Origin: Paractinoplanes tereljensis
GTDB taxonomy: Bacteria > Actinomycetota > Actinomycetes > Mycobacteriales > Micromonosporaceae
DNA length: 64,000 nucleotides
Reading direction: 5' to 3'
NCBI RefSeq assembly: GCF_016862435.1
Contig: NZ_BOMY01000009.1
Span: 1 to 64,000 of the forward strand
The position numbers and the translations under genes were made by a program. Under the pieces are notes generated by a model. The model was not told where the DNA came from. It searched no databases and saw only the letters and a list, made by a program, of their open reading frames with translations. Shown here in pieces: positions 35,105 through 43,829 of the stretch. Positions within the stretch are counted from its first letter, which is position 1. Each line of letters starts with the position of its first letter.

Positions 35105-36046
35105 ATGGGGATCAAGCAGGTGAGGGCACTCACCACGACGCTGCCCTCGGTCACCTGGATTCCCCTCGCCCGCGCCCACGCCGAGCGGGCCGACGAGATG
35201 ACCGCGGGCCACCGCTCTCGTCGCTCCACCGGCGAGAAACACGCGATCGAAGACTTCCTCTACGACTACTACGGCACCCGGCCGGCCCAGCTGCGACGCT
35301 GGCACCCCGGCGTCGGTGCCGGCCTGGCCCCGGCCCCGGCCGGCCTGGCCGAGCAGGCGACGTGGAAGTTCTACATGACCTATCCCGACGGCGTGGTGAC
35401 GCTGGATCAGGACGCGTTCCTGCACGCCCGCGGCGAAAGCGTCCGCTACATCCACGGCCTGCTCACCGCCACCGCGTCCCGGCCGGTCTTCTCCGGCTGC
35501 TTCGGCCTGCACGAGTGGGCGATGGTCTACCGCGACCCCGACCACCGCCATCCGCTGCCGCTGCGGCTCGGCCTGGCCGAGACCGACCGGGTGGTCGAAC
35601 AGCACCCGATCCGGTGCACCCATTTCGACGCGTTCCGCTTCTTCACCCCCGAGGCGGTCGGCCTCAACCGCCTGCAGCCCACCCGGGCCACCCAGGTCGA
35701 CCTGGACCAGCCCGGTTGCCTGCACGCCGCGATGGACGTGCACAAGTGGGCCCAGAAGCTGGGCCCGGCCGTTCCCGGCGCGCTGGCGCTCGACTGTTTC
35801 GCCCTGGCCACCGACATCCGGCTGCTCGACATGCAGGCCAGCCCCTACGACCTGACCTCATACGGCCACGAACCGGTGAAGATCGAAACCCCGGAGGGCA
35901 AGGCGGAGTACGTCGCGCGCCAGCGCGAGTTCGCCCGCCGGGCAGCCGCCCTGCGCGCCCGCCTGATCCGCGTGTGCGAGGAACTGATGGGCCCGGAGAA
36001 CGCCGCCCGCAACCGCGAGACAGTCGCCCCCTTCAACCAGCGCTGA
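35105..36046 (+). CDS. putative 3-methyladenine DNA glycosylase (actinobacterial type)
   Basis: A 313-residue protein of an actinobacterial family usually annotated as 3-methyladenine DNA glycosylase: ARAHAERADEMTAGHRSRRS, GEKHAIEDFLYDYYGTRPAQ, LRRWHPGVG, then CTHFDAFRFFTPEA and LDCFALATDIRLLDMQASPYD. I recognise the family pattern, but have no independent evidence for base-excision activity, and no helix-hairpin-helix is apparent. ATG at 35105 follows TACGCT by 6 nt, so it is probably leaderless. Its end overlaps the convergent GyrI-like gene by 14 bases. Confidence 0.65.
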   Translation: MGIKQVRALTTTLPSVTWIPLARAHAERADEMTAGHRSRRSTGEKHAIEDFLYDYYGTRPAQLRRWHPGVGAGLAPAPAGLAEQATWKFYMTYPDGVVTLDQDAFLHARGESVRYIHGLLTATASRPVFSGCFGLHEWAMVYRDPDHRHPLPLRLGLAETDRVVEQHPIRCTHFDAFRFFTPEAVGLNRLQPTRATQVDLDQPGCLHAAMDVHKWAQKLGPAVPGALALDCFALATDIRLLDMQASPYDLTSYGHEPVKIETPEGKAEYVARQREFARRAAALRARLIRVCEELMGPENAARNRETVAPFNQR

Positions 36047-36620
36047 CCGGCTGCCGCAGGACGGTGCGCAGTTTCTCCGGGGCGGTCTTGCGGGCGTCGC
36101 TGAGGTAGATCTCGTGGTGTTTGCCGGTCATCCGGAGGCCGTTGGCCGGGATGAACTCGTGGTGCATCCGGGCCAGCGTCTCGGCCTCGTCGTCGTAGGA
36201 GCCGACGTGCAGGGTCTGCACGCAGCGCCCCTCGGACAGCGTCTCCAGCCGGACCCGGCCGCTGTCCCCGGCCTCGGCGAACATCCGCTTGTCGATCCAG
36301 TCCGGGACCATGATCATGAGCGTCCAGTCCCACCGCGACTTGTCGCGGGCCCCGGTGAACGACTCCATGTCGGCGGCCCACCACAGGCCCTCCAACGGCA
36401 TCACGACGTAGTCGCGGCCGAGTGCCTTGCTGGCGAACTTCAGCCGGTAGGCCAGCGGGTAGAGCGCCTCGGTCGCCTCGCCGAAGGCCGAGCCGGTGTT
36501 CGGGTCACCGTGCCCGTCGATCATGAGGTACTGCAGGTCGGGCACGTCGACGAGGTCGAACCGGCCGGACCGCGCGCGGTAGGCGGCGATCTCCCGCTTG
36601 AAGTCGACCTTGTCGGCCAC
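36033..36620 (-). CDS. GyrI-like domain protein
   Basis: A 195-residue protein of the GyrI/SbmC-like small-molecule-binding family: DLVDVPDLQYLMIDGHGDPN near the start, EGLWWAADMESF, and TLHVGSYDDEAETLARMHHE. Family members bind small ligands or hydrolyse some cyclic toxins. GTG start at 36618-36620, two bases after the arfB stop, so it is the second gene of an arfB operon. Confidence 0.8.
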   Translation of the reverse strand: MADKVDFKREIAAYRARSGRFDLVDVPDLQYLMIDGHGDPNTGSAFGEATEALYPLAYRLKFASKALGRDYVVMPLEGLWWAADMESFTGARDKSRWDWTLMIMVPDWIDKRMFAEAGDSGRVRLETLSEGRCVQTLHVGSYDDEAETLARMHHEFIPANGLRMTGKHHEIYLSDARKTAPEKLRTVLRQPVSAG

Positions 36621-36622
36621 GG

Positions 36623-37063
36623 TCAGTCGCTGGGGTAGGAACGTCGGTTCTTCTTGGTCTCGCCGCGGCGCTTCTTCTCGGCGATGCGCCGCTCGACCGA
36701 CCCCTTGCTCGGCCGGGTGGCCCGCCGAGCCCGCGGCGGCGCGGCGACCGCGCTCGCCACCAGGGCGGCGAGACGGGCGGCGGCGGCTTCCCGGTTGCGC
36801 AGCTGGGACCGATGCTCGGAGGCGACCACCGTCAGCACGCCCTGCACCAGGCGCGATTCGAGCCGGCCGAGCGCCCGCTCGCGCAGCGTGGCGGGCAGCA
36901 GCGGCGACCCGGCCAGGTCCCAGGAAAGCTCGACCCGCGAGTCGGTGGTGTTGACGCCCTGGCCGCCGGGCCCACTGGACCGCGAGAAGCGCCAGGACAG
37001 CTCGGCCGCCGGAATCGTCAGCCGGTCATTGACCCGGACATCCTCAAGCACGCCGCCCAGCAT
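36623..37063 (-). CDS. arfB: alternative ribosome-rescue factor ArfB (peptidyl-tRNA hydrolase)
   Basis: Releases nascent peptides from ribosomes stalled on non-stop mRNA. The 146-residue protein carries the catalytic GGQ in SSGPGGQGVNTTDSRVEL (about residue 34) and a basic C-terminal tail RPSKGSVERRIAEKKRRGE that inserts into the empty mRNA channel. ATG at 37061-37063 with GGAAGGGA upstream. Confidence 0.93.
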   Translation of the reverse strand: MLGGVLEDVRVNDRLTIPAAELSWRFSRSSGPGGQGVNTTDSRVELSWDLAGSPLLPATLRERALGRLESRLVQGVLTVVASEHRSQLRNREAAAARLAALVASAVAAPPRARRATRPSKGSVERRIAEKKRRGETKKNRRSYPSD

Positions 37064-37179
37064 GGCATCCCTTCCCGGCGATCGCCACGGGGTTATCGCT
37101 CATGCAGCGTGGTGCACGCTGGGACGCGGTTTCGCGTATTCTTTACGAGAATCGCATCGAGAGTGCAGGAGGGGCGGTA

Positions 37180-38400
37180 GTGCTACTTCGCTTCGAGGCC
37201 GCAAATCACCGCTCGATCATGGAACCGATCGAGTTGTCGATGATCGCCGTCGATGATGATCGGGAGGCAACTCGGGGGTTCGATCGGCTTGCCGAGCGGG
37301 TGCTGACGGTCGCGGCGATCTATGGCGCCAACGCGTCTGGGAAGTCCAACGTGCTGGAGGCTCTGGCCTGGCTCTCGTCCGCGGTCGACCACTCGCTACG
37401 GCAATGGACCGACTACGTGCCGCGTCAGCCGTTCCGGTTCGGTGCGGGCCCGTCGTCCGCGTCGACGTTCGAGGCCGAGATGATGGTCGGCGGTGTGCGA
37501 TACACATACGAGTTGGAGGTCGACGACTCGTCGATCGTCGCGGAGACGCTCTACAGCTACCCGGAACGTCGCCGTCGCGTCCTGTTCGAGCGGGACGAGA
37601 TGAACCTGTCGTTCCGCCGCGGCCTGAGCGCGCTGTCCGGCACTCGTGAGTTGCTCACGCCGACCACGCTCGCCCTCTCCGCAGCGCTACGTTTCGACGA
37701 TCCGGAGGTGGGCGCTTTCGGCCGCGCCCTGGCCGGAGTCGGATCGCTGAACCTCGGAGGGCCGCGCCGCCCCGACGCGAACAGCCTCGCCGCCACCCGG
37801 TTCGTCTTTCAGGACGCCGAGGACGAGGTCCGCGACGACTTCGACGCCCGCGGTCTGGCTCTCGGCATGCTGCGCCTCGCCGACCTGGGCATCGACGACG
37901 TCGAGGTGGAGCGGTACGGCGGCGGTTACCGGTTGCGGCTGGTGCATCGCGCCGGGACGCAACGGCTCGCCTTCGACATCGACGACGAATCGGCCGGCAC
38001 CCGCACGTGGTTCGGCGTGATCGGTCCGGTGCTGCACGCCCTCCGCTCCGGTCAGATCCTGCTGGTCGATGAGATTGACGCCAGCCTGCACCCAAAGCTG
38101 TCCGCGCACCTACTCACGCTGTTCCAGGATCCGCACACCAATCCGCGAGGCGCACAGCTGATCTTCACGACGCACGACACGAGCCTTCTCGGCCAACTGA
38201 ACCGCGACGAGGTGTGGCTCACCGAGAAGGGCGACGATGGCGCGACCCGGCTGACCGCCCTCGCCGAGTACGGCGGCGACCGAGTCCGCCGCTCCACCAA
38301 CCTGGAGCGGGCCTACCTGCACGGCCGGTTCGGCGCCGTGCCACAGGTCGACATGAGCACCCTGCGCCAGTCCCTGGGCCTGGCCGCAGGCGGTGAGTGA
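37180..38400 (+). CDS. AAA15-family ATPase (RloA/AbiLi/AriA-like)
   Basis: A 406-residue SMC/OLD-like ATPase: LLRFEAANHRSIMEPIEL start typical of AAA15, Walker A IYGANASGKSNVLEAL (about residue 47), and C-terminal ILLVDEIDASLHPKLS Walker B/D-loop followed by IFTTHDTSLLGQL H-switch. Start GTG at 37180 has AGGAGGGG 6 nt upstream; an earlier in-frame ATG lacks such a site and would precede the domain. It overlaps the RloB gene by one base. Base composition at the start looks lower in GC than the neighbours. Probably a phage-defence sensor; see the findings. Confidence 0.85.
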   Translation: MLLRFEAANHRSIMEPIELSMIAVDDDREATRGFDRLAERVLTVAAIYGANASGKSNVLEALAWLSSAVDHSLRQWTDYVPRQPFRFGAGPSSASTFEAEMMVGGVRYTYELEVDDSSIVAETLYSYPERRRRVLFERDEMNLSFRRGLSALSGTRELLTPTTLALSAALRFDDPEVGAFGRALAGVGSLNLGGPRRPDANSLAATRFVFQDAEDEVRDDFDARGLALGMLRLADLGIDDVEVERYGGGYRLRLVHRAGTQRLAFDIDDESAGTRTWFGVIGPVLHALRSGQILLVDEIDASLHPKLSAHLLTLFQDPHTNPRGAQLIFTTHDTSLLGQLNRDEVWLTEKGDDGATRLTALAEYGGDRVRRSTNLERAYLHGRFGAVPQVDMSTLRQSLGLAAGGE

Positions 38401-39026
38401 TGGCCAGCCGTCGGGCGGGGCCGAAGCAACTGACCCGTCGGGTCGCGGTGCTCCGGCCCCGCAAGACACTGCTCGTCTTCTGCGAGGGCCTACGCACCGA
38501 ACCGGAGTACTTGCACGCTCTCCGCCGACAACCGTCGGTGCGCGAGGTGGCCGCCGTAGACATCCGGATCGACCAGCACTGTGCCGGCCACACGCCGCTC
38601 GGCTTGGTCCGCAAGGCGATCGTGGCGCGCCAGCGGGATGGCGGCGAGATCGACGAGTTCTGGTGCGTGTTCGACGTCGAATGGCCGACGCCACACCCTG
38701 GGCTTCGGGAAGCCCTGAAGCTCGCGGCCGATCACGACATTCACATCGCCCTGACCAACCCCTGCTTCGAGCTGTGGCTCGCGCTGCACTTCGACGATTG
38801 CACGGCCTGGCTCGACAACGATGGCGCGCGGCGGCTGCGCCGTCGATACGACGGGCAGCCCGGCAAGAGCCTCGACGCCACCCTTTACATGCCGCGGCGT
38901 GGCGCCGCGGCCGCGCGGGCCGCCGAGCTCGACCGGCGTCATGCCAAGAATGGGACCGCGCCACCCGATGACAACCCGTCGAGCGGGATGCATCGGCTGA
39001 TCGCCTCGGTCGAGCCGGTGGATTGA
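38400..39026 (+). CDS. RloB-like protein, putative TOPRIM-type effector
   Basis: A 208-residue protein of the RloB family: FCEGLRTEPEYLHALRR (the EG-x-TE motif near residue 30), FWCVFDVEWPTPHPG (acidic DxE) and LTNPCFELWLALHFDD. These acidic positions resemble a TOPRIM nuclease core, which I infer rather than see proven. ATG at 38400 overlaps the AAA stop (TGATG); a GTG three bases earlier is possible. The pair equals RloAB/AbiL-type two-gene modules. Confidence 0.8.
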   Translation: MASRRAGPKQLTRRVAVLRPRKTLLVFCEGLRTEPEYLHALRRQPSVREVAAVDIRIDQHCAGHTPLGLVRKAIVARQRDGGEIDEFWCVFDVEWPTPHPGLREALKLAADHDIHIALTNPCFELWLALHFDDCTAWLDNDGARRLRRRYDGQPGKSLDATLYMPRRGAAAARAAELDRRHAKNGTAPPDDNPSSGMHRLIASVEPVD

Positions 39027-39069
39027 TCTCACGGCGTCCAAGTCGCGCGGGACAAGGCAGTATGGGTGG

Positions 39070-40383
39070 GTGACGTCCCCAAGTGCGCCGGTTGTCACCA
39101 CCGGCTATCCGTGGCCTATTGAAACCACGCGACTGGACAACGGCCTTCGGGTTGTGGTCAGTGAGGACCGGAGCTCGCCGGTCGTCTGCGTCAACCTCTG
39201 GTACGACGTCGGCTCGCGGCATGAGCCGGCCGGGCAGACCGGCTTCGCGCATCTCTTCGAGCATCTGATGTTCGAAGGGTCGGTGCATGTCACCAAGACC
39301 GAGCACATGCGCCTGGTGCAGGGGAACGGCGGGTCGCTGAACGCGACCACCAACCCGGACCGCACCAACTACTTCGAGACCATGCCGTCCGAGCACCTCG
39401 AGCTGGCCCTGTGGCTGGAGGCCGACCGGATGGGCGGGCTGGTGCCGGCGCTGACCCAGGAGACCCTGGACAACCAGCGCGAGGTGGTGAAGAACGAGCG
39501 CCGCCAGCGGTACGAGAACGTGCCGTACGGGGACGCCTGGCTGCGGCTTCTCGAGCTGCTCTACCCGCCGGGACACCCCTATCACCACGCCACGATCGGG
39601 TCGATGGAAGACCTGAACGCCGCGAGCCTGGACACCTTCAAGGCCTTCCACCAGCAGTACTACGCGCCCAACAACTGCGTGCTGACGGTGGCCGGCGACG
39701 CCGGCAAGGACGAGGTGTTCGCGCTCGCCGCGAAGTATTTCGGGGCGCTCGCCCCGGTGGCGGGGATTCCGCCCGCGCCCTCCAGCCACCTGGCGGGGCC
39801 GGCGAAGACGCCGGCCCGGGAAACGGTCACCGCGGCGGTTCCGGCTCCGCGCATTTACCTTTCGCACCGTACGCATCCCTTCGGTACGGCGGGGTACGAC
39901 GCGATCACCGTGCTCGCCACGATCCTCGGCAACGGCCGGGGCAGCCGGCTCTACCAGCGGCTCGCCGACGGAAAGCGGATCGCGCAGCCCGACTACATCG
40001 GGTCGTACGGGGTGGATCTGGCGCACGCCCCGGCGCCGCTGATCATCACGGCCACCGCCAAGGACGGGGTGGACGTGGCCGAGCTGGAGGAGGGCCTCGC
40101 CGAGGTCGTCGCCAGCCTGGTCACCGAGCCGGTCACCGAGGAAGAGCTGTCCCGGGCGAAGGCGCTGCTGACCACCGCCTGGTGGCGCTCGCTGTCCACG
40201 GTGGGCGGCCGGGCCGACACCCTGGGCCGGTACGCCACCCAGTTCGGCGACCCGGCCACGGTGGCCTACCGGCTGCCGCAGTGGCTCGCGGTCACCGCCG
40301 ACGACGTGACCACCGCCGCCGCGTACGCCCTGAAGCCCGAGTCCCGGGTCACCCTGACCTACCTGCCGGAGGGGGAAGAATGA
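39070..40383 (+). CDS. M16 family zinc peptidase, catalytic subunit
   Basis: A 437-residue M16 (pitrilysin/MPP-like) metallopeptidase. The inverted zinc motif HLFEHLMFEGS (HxxEH, about residues 64-74) and the downstream Glu in ETLDNQREVVKNERRQR are intact. Such proteins form two-subunit chambers that degrade short peptides. GTG start at 39070 without a strong ribosome site. Overlaps the next M16 gene by ATGA, and the two should form a heterodimer. No signal peptide, so cytoplasmic. Confidence 0.9.
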   Translation: MTSPSAPVVTTGYPWPIETTRLDNGLRVVVSEDRSSPVVCVNLWYDVGSRHEPAGQTGFAHLFEHLMFEGSVHVTKTEHMRLVQGNGGSLNATTNPDRTNYFETMPSEHLELALWLEADRMGGLVPALTQETLDNQREVVKNERRQRYENVPYGDAWLRLLELLYPPGHPYHHATIGSMEDLNAASLDTFKAFHQQYYAPNNCVLTVAGDAGKDEVFALAAKYFGALAPVAGIPPAPSSHLAGPAKTPARETVTAAVPAPRIYLSHRTHPFGTAGYDAITVLATILGNGRGSRLYQRLADGKRIAQPDYIGSYGVDLAHAPAPLIITATAKDGVDVAELEEGLAEVVASLVTEPVTEEELSRAKALLTTAWWRSLSTVGGRADTLGRYATQFGDPATVAYRLPQWLAVTADDVTTAAAYALKPESRVTLTYLPEGEE

Positions 40384-41723
40384 CGCTCGTCGCTACTCGA
40401 CCGGGGACGGGCGAGGCCCGCCCGTACACCTTCCCGGAGCTCCGCCGGGTAACCGTCGGCGGCGGCACCGTGATCGCCGCCCACCTCCCCGGCCAGCGCC
40501 TGGCCAGCGCGATCCTGATGCTCGACGCCGGGGCCGCACACGAGGCCGACGGCCGGGAGGGCACCGCCACCGTGCTGGCCAAGTCCCTCGAGGAGGGCAC
40601 CAAGGCACGGGACTCGGCGGCCTACGCGCTCGCGCTCGAAGGGCTCGGCGCCGAGCTGTCCCCGTCGGTCGACTGGGACTCGTTCCGGGTCGGCCTCTCG
40701 GCGCCGGTTCCGCTGCTGCTGGACGCGGTGCGGCTGGCCGCCGAGGCGATCCGCACGCCCCGGCTCGACGCCGCCGACGTGCTGCGGGTGCGCGACGACG
40801 AGGTGACCGCGCTGCGGATGGACTGGGCGCAGCCGGGCCCGCGGGCCGACGCCACGCTGCGTTCCGACCTGTTCGGCTCCGGCCGGTACGGCCGTCCGCT
40901 GCACGGCGACCCGACCTCGGTGGCCGCGGTGACGGTGGACGACGTGCTCGCGTTCCACCAGGCGTGGCTGCTGCGCCCGGGGGTGCTGCTGGTCGCCGGT
41001 GACCTGGACAGCATCGACCTGGCCGCGCTGGGCGAGGCCGCCTTCGGCGGCACCACCGGCGAGGCGCACCCGGCCGACGGTCCGCTGCTCTGGTCGGTGC
41101 GCGACCACCGCCGGGTGATCCTGGTGGACCGGCCCGGTTCGGTGCAGTCGACGCTGCGTCTGGGCCACCGGTCGCCGGAGCGGGCCACCCCCGACTATGT
41201 GCCGATCACTCTCGCGGCGACGGTGCTGGGCGGCGCGTTCACGTCCCGGCTCAATCACCTGATCCGCGAGGTGAAGGGCTACACGTACGGCATCCGCGGC
41301 AGTTACGCGATGTCCCGGCGGTTCGGCCGGTTCGAGGTGGCCGCCGGTGTGCAGACCGCAGTGACCGTGCCGGCGATCGTCGACACGCTCGGCGAGATCG
41401 ACCGCACCCAGCTGGACGGGGTCACCGAGGACGAGCTGGCGGTGGCCCGGTCGTGGCGGGCCGGCCAGCTGTCGGTGGAGATGCAGACCCCGGGTGCGAT
41501 CGTGGGCGCGCTGAGCACCCTGGTGCTGCACGGCCTGCCCGACGACTACTACCCGTCGCTGCGTAAGCAGTACCTGGAGGCGACCGTCGAGCAGGTGTCG
41601 GCGGCCGCGGCGGCACACCTGCACCCGAAGGGCCTGACCCTGGTGGTGGAGGGCGACGCCGCGGTGATCCGGGACGAGCTGGTGGCGGCGAACATCGGCG
41701 ACGTGCTCGACGCCAAGATCTGA
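40380..41723 (+). CDS. M16 family peptidase-like protein, non-catalytic subunit
   Basis: A 447-residue M16 paralogue that has lost the zinc motif: the equivalent stretch reads GTATVLAKSLEEGT with no HxxEH. It keeps the substrate-binding Arg/Tyr region LIREVKGYTYGIRGSYA near the C-terminus. This active/inactive pairing is usual for bacterial M16B heterodimers. ATG at 40380 with GGAGGGGGA upstream, overlapping the first subunit gene by 4 bases. Confidence 0.88.
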   Translation: MTLVATRPGTGEARPYTFPELRRVTVGGGTVIAAHLPGQRLASAILMLDAGAAHEADGREGTATVLAKSLEEGTKARDSAAYALALEGLGAELSPSVDWDSFRVGLSAPVPLLLDAVRLAAEAIRTPRLDAADVLRVRDDEVTALRMDWAQPGPRADATLRSDLFGSGRYGRPLHGDPTSVAAVTVDDVLAFHQAWLLRPGVLLVAGDLDSIDLAALGEAAFGGTTGEAHPADGPLLWSVRDHRRVILVDRPGSVQSTLRLGHRSPERATPDYVPITLAATVLGGAFTSRLNHLIREVKGYTYGIRGSYAMSRRFGRFEVAAGVQTAVTVPAIVDTLGEIDRTQLDGVTEDELAVARSWRAGQLSVEMQTPGAIVGALSTLVLHGLPDDYYPSLRKQYLEATVEQVSAAAAAHLHPKGLTLVVEGDAAVIRDELVAANIGDVLDAKI

Positions 41724-41737
41724 GTGTGGGTCCGGGC

Positions 41738-42724
41738 CTATCGCGGCGAATCGCGGTAGGCCTGGAGTCCGCCGGCCCCGGTGGCGGACAGCACCCCGTG
41801 CACGATGGCCCGGCTGAACGTGTCGGCCGCGACGGTGAGCAGAGTGTTGAAGTCCTCCACCCCGAGCGGCAGGCCGTTCCCGGTGGCCAGCGCGAAGATC
41901 GTGTCGCCGTCGAACATGGAGTGCGCCGGCCGGATCGCCCGGGCCAGCCCGTCGTGCGCGACGCCGGCGAGTTTCTGGCACTGCGCCTTGGTGAGGGCCG
42001 CGTCGGTGGCGACCACCCCGATGGTGGTGTGGAAATCCGAGTCGGAAGCGCCGGGCGGAACTCCGGGCCGCGCCGGAACTTCCCCGAACTCCCCGGCCAG
42101 CCCGTGCGGCAGGCCGTAGAGCTCGCCGGTGGCCGGGTCGACGCAGGAGCCGACCGCGTTGACCACGGCCAGCGCGCCGAGGGTCAACCCGTCGACGACC
42201 GCACTGGCCGAGCCGACCCCGCCCTTCAGGCCGCCCGCCTTGGCTCCGGTGCCGGCCCCGACCGTGCCCATGGCGACCGGACCGGCCGAGGCCGCGTCGT
42301 AGGCGGCCGCCCCGAAGGAGGCGTCCGGTACGGCCCGCCAGTCGCCGCCCCGACCGAGATCGAACAGCACGGCGGCCGGCACGATCGGCACCACCCGGTC
42401 GGGCGTGGTGCCCATCGGGAACCCGATCCCGTCGTCGGCGAGCCGCCGCATCACCCCGCCCGCGGCATCCAGCCCGAACGCGCTGCCCCCACCCAGCACC
42501 ACCGCGTGCACCCGCTCCACCAGGTTGCGCGGGTCGAGCAGGTCGGTCTCCCGAGTGCCGGGTCCGGCGCCGCGCACGTCCACCCCACCGGTCGCGCCGC
42601 CGGGCGGAGCGAGCACCACGGTGGTCCCGGTCAGCCAACCGTCGGCGATTTTCTCGTAATGGCCGACCCGCACCCCGGTCACATCGGTGATGCCATTAAG
42701 CCGTCCGGGTCTGATTTCGGTCAC
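41738..42724 (-). CDS. P1 family peptidase (S58, DmpA-like)
   Basis: A 328-residue N-terminal-nucleophile aminopeptidase homologue: ITDVTGVRVGHYE, VHAVVLGGGSAFGLDAAGGV, GAGTGAKAGGLKGGVGSAS, and TIGVVATDAALTKAQ. By family analogy the chain self-cleaves between Gly and Ser in GGVGSAS, freeing the Ser nucleophile. Substrates can be D-amino-acid or beta-peptides. GTG at 42724 is chosen because TAGTGT lies exactly 7 nt upstream; another GTG nine bases earlier is in frame. Divergent from an endonuclease/phosphatase-family gene. Confidence 0.85.
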   Translation of the reverse strand: MTEIRPGRLNGITDVTGVRVGHYEKIADGWLTGTTVVLAPPGGATGGVDVRGAGPGTRETDLLDPRNLVERVHAVVLGGGSAFGLDAAGGVMRRLADDGIGFPMGTTPDRVVPIVPAAVLFDLGRGGDWRAVPDASFGAAAYDAASAGPVAMGTVGAGTGAKAGGLKGGVGSASAVVDGLTLGALAVVNAVGSCVDPATGELYGLPHGLAGEFGEVPARPGVPPGASDSDFHTTIGVVATDAALTKAQCQKLAGVAHDGLARAIRPAHSMFDGDTIFALATGNGLPLGVEDFNTLLTVAADTFSRAIVHGVLSATGAGGLQAYRDSPR

Positions 42725-42731
42725 CCAAGTC

Positions 42732-42768
42732 ACACTAGCCGTGCCCGGTACCTCACGGCCGATACGGT
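42732..42768. promoter_or_regulatory. divergent leaderless promoters
   Basis: Minus-strand TAGTGT (42732-42737) is 7 nt from the P1 peptidase GTG and plus-strand TACGGT (42763-42768) is 7 nt from the ATG at 42776. The two -10 boxes face away from each other across only 25 bases, so the -35 regions must interleave. Confidence 0.45.
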
Positions 42769-42775
42769 CGGCCGC

Positions 42776-43765
42776 ATGACGCTCACCAGCACGTCGGCGG
42801 AGGTGCGGCCGGCGCGGCGGGCCACCCGTACCGTCCTGATGTTCTTTCTGGTTCTGCCGGGTTTGTTGTGGGCGCTGGTGCGGTTGTCCGGCCAGGAACG
42901 CGGCCCGCTGGTGCAGCTTTTCGCCTATACGCCGTACGCGGCGTTGTGGGCCTGGGTGCCGGTGGTGATCGCGCTGCGCGCCCGGAGATGGCTGGCCACC
43001 GCGGCCGCCGTGCTGGCCGCGCTGGTGCTGGCGGTGTGTGTGCTGCCGCGCGCGCTGCCGGACGCCCACCGCGGGCCGGCCACCGGGGTTCGAGTGACCG
43101 TGATGACCATCAACATGTTCGTCGGGGCCGCCGATCCGGCCTCGGTGGTCAAGCTGGTCCGGGACCACGACGTGGCCGTGCTGGCCGTGCAGGAATTCAC
43201 GCCCCGCGCCCGGGAGGGCCTGACCGCGGCCGGGCTGGACACGCTGCTCCCTTACCACTCGCTCGCCGAGGAATGGGATCCGACCGGCTCCGGGCTCTAC
43301 TCCCGGTTCCCGATCAGCGCGGCCGGGTCGGCCCGGGCCAAAGGCAACAACCAGCAGGCGTACGCGACGGTCCAGCCACCCGGCGCGACGGCTCTCGCCG
43401 TCCAGTCGGCGCATCCGCTCGCCCCGTACGCGGTGTCGGCGCTGGCCGACTGGCGTGCGGGCCTGGCGGCCGAGCCGGTCCCGGACCCGGACGGTCCGCC
43501 CCGCATCCTGCTCGGCGACTTCAACTCGACGCTCGACCACGCCCCGATCCGGCACCTGATCGACCGGGGTTACCGGGATGCCGCCGACACCGTCGGCGAG
43601 GGCCTGGTGCCGACCTGGGGACCGTGGTACCACCACCTGCCGCCGGTGACGCTCGACCACGTGCTGGTCGACGAGCGGGTCGGGGTGCGGGACGTGTCCG
43701 TCCACGGCGTGACCGGTAGTGATCACCGAGCGGTGATCGCCACGCTCACCGTGCCGGCGGCGTGA
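42776..43765 (+). CDS. membrane-anchored endonuclease/exonuclease/phosphatase family protein (copy 1)
   Basis: A 329-residue protein with three N-terminal hydrophobic helices (VLMFFLVLPGLLWALVRL, LFAYTPYAALWAWVPVVIAL, ATAAAVLAALVLAVCVLP) and an extracytoplasmic EEP domain: MTINMFVGAAD, VLAVQEFTP, LLGDFNSTLDH and GSDHRAVIATL, giving Asn, Glu, Asp/Asn and His catalytic positions. The layout resembles secreted actinobacterial EEP proteins. A second homologous copy follows 64 bases later. ATG at 42776, leaderless. Confidence 0.85.
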   Translation: MTLTSTSAEVRPARRATRTVLMFFLVLPGLLWALVRLSGQERGPLVQLFAYTPYAALWAWVPVVIALRARRWLATAAAVLAALVLAVCVLPRALPDAHRGPATGVRVTVMTINMFVGAADPASVVKLVRDHDVAVLAVQEFTPRAREGLTAAGLDTLLPYHSLAEEWDPTGSGLYSRFPISAAGSARAKGNNQQAYATVQPPGATALAVQSAHPLAPYAVSALADWRAGLAAEPVPDPDGPPRILLGDFNSTLDHAPIRHLIDRGYRDAADTVGEGLVPTWGPWYHHLPPVTLDHVLVDERVGVRDVSVHGVTGSDHRAVIATLTVPAA

Positions 43766-43810
43766 CGGGGTTGTGCAGAAGTCGTGATGACGGGTCGGAA
43801 GTTGGCTGAT

Positions 43811-43824
43811 CGAGGCTAGCCTCG
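43811..43824 (+). promoter_or_regulatory. palindrome overlapping the -10 box of EEP copy 2
   Basis: CGAGGCTAGCCTCG is a perfect 14-bp palindrome; its TAGCCT half (43817-43822) sits 7 nt before the ATG at 43830 and fits a -10 box. It may be an operator, or a chance palindrome around the -10. Confidence 0.4.
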
Positions 43825-43829
43825 CCAAC

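Noticed and set aside
37102..37179. Upstream in-frame extension of the AAA15 ATPase
   Set aside because: The AGGAGGGG site sits correctly before GTG 37180, and the conserved domain starts there.
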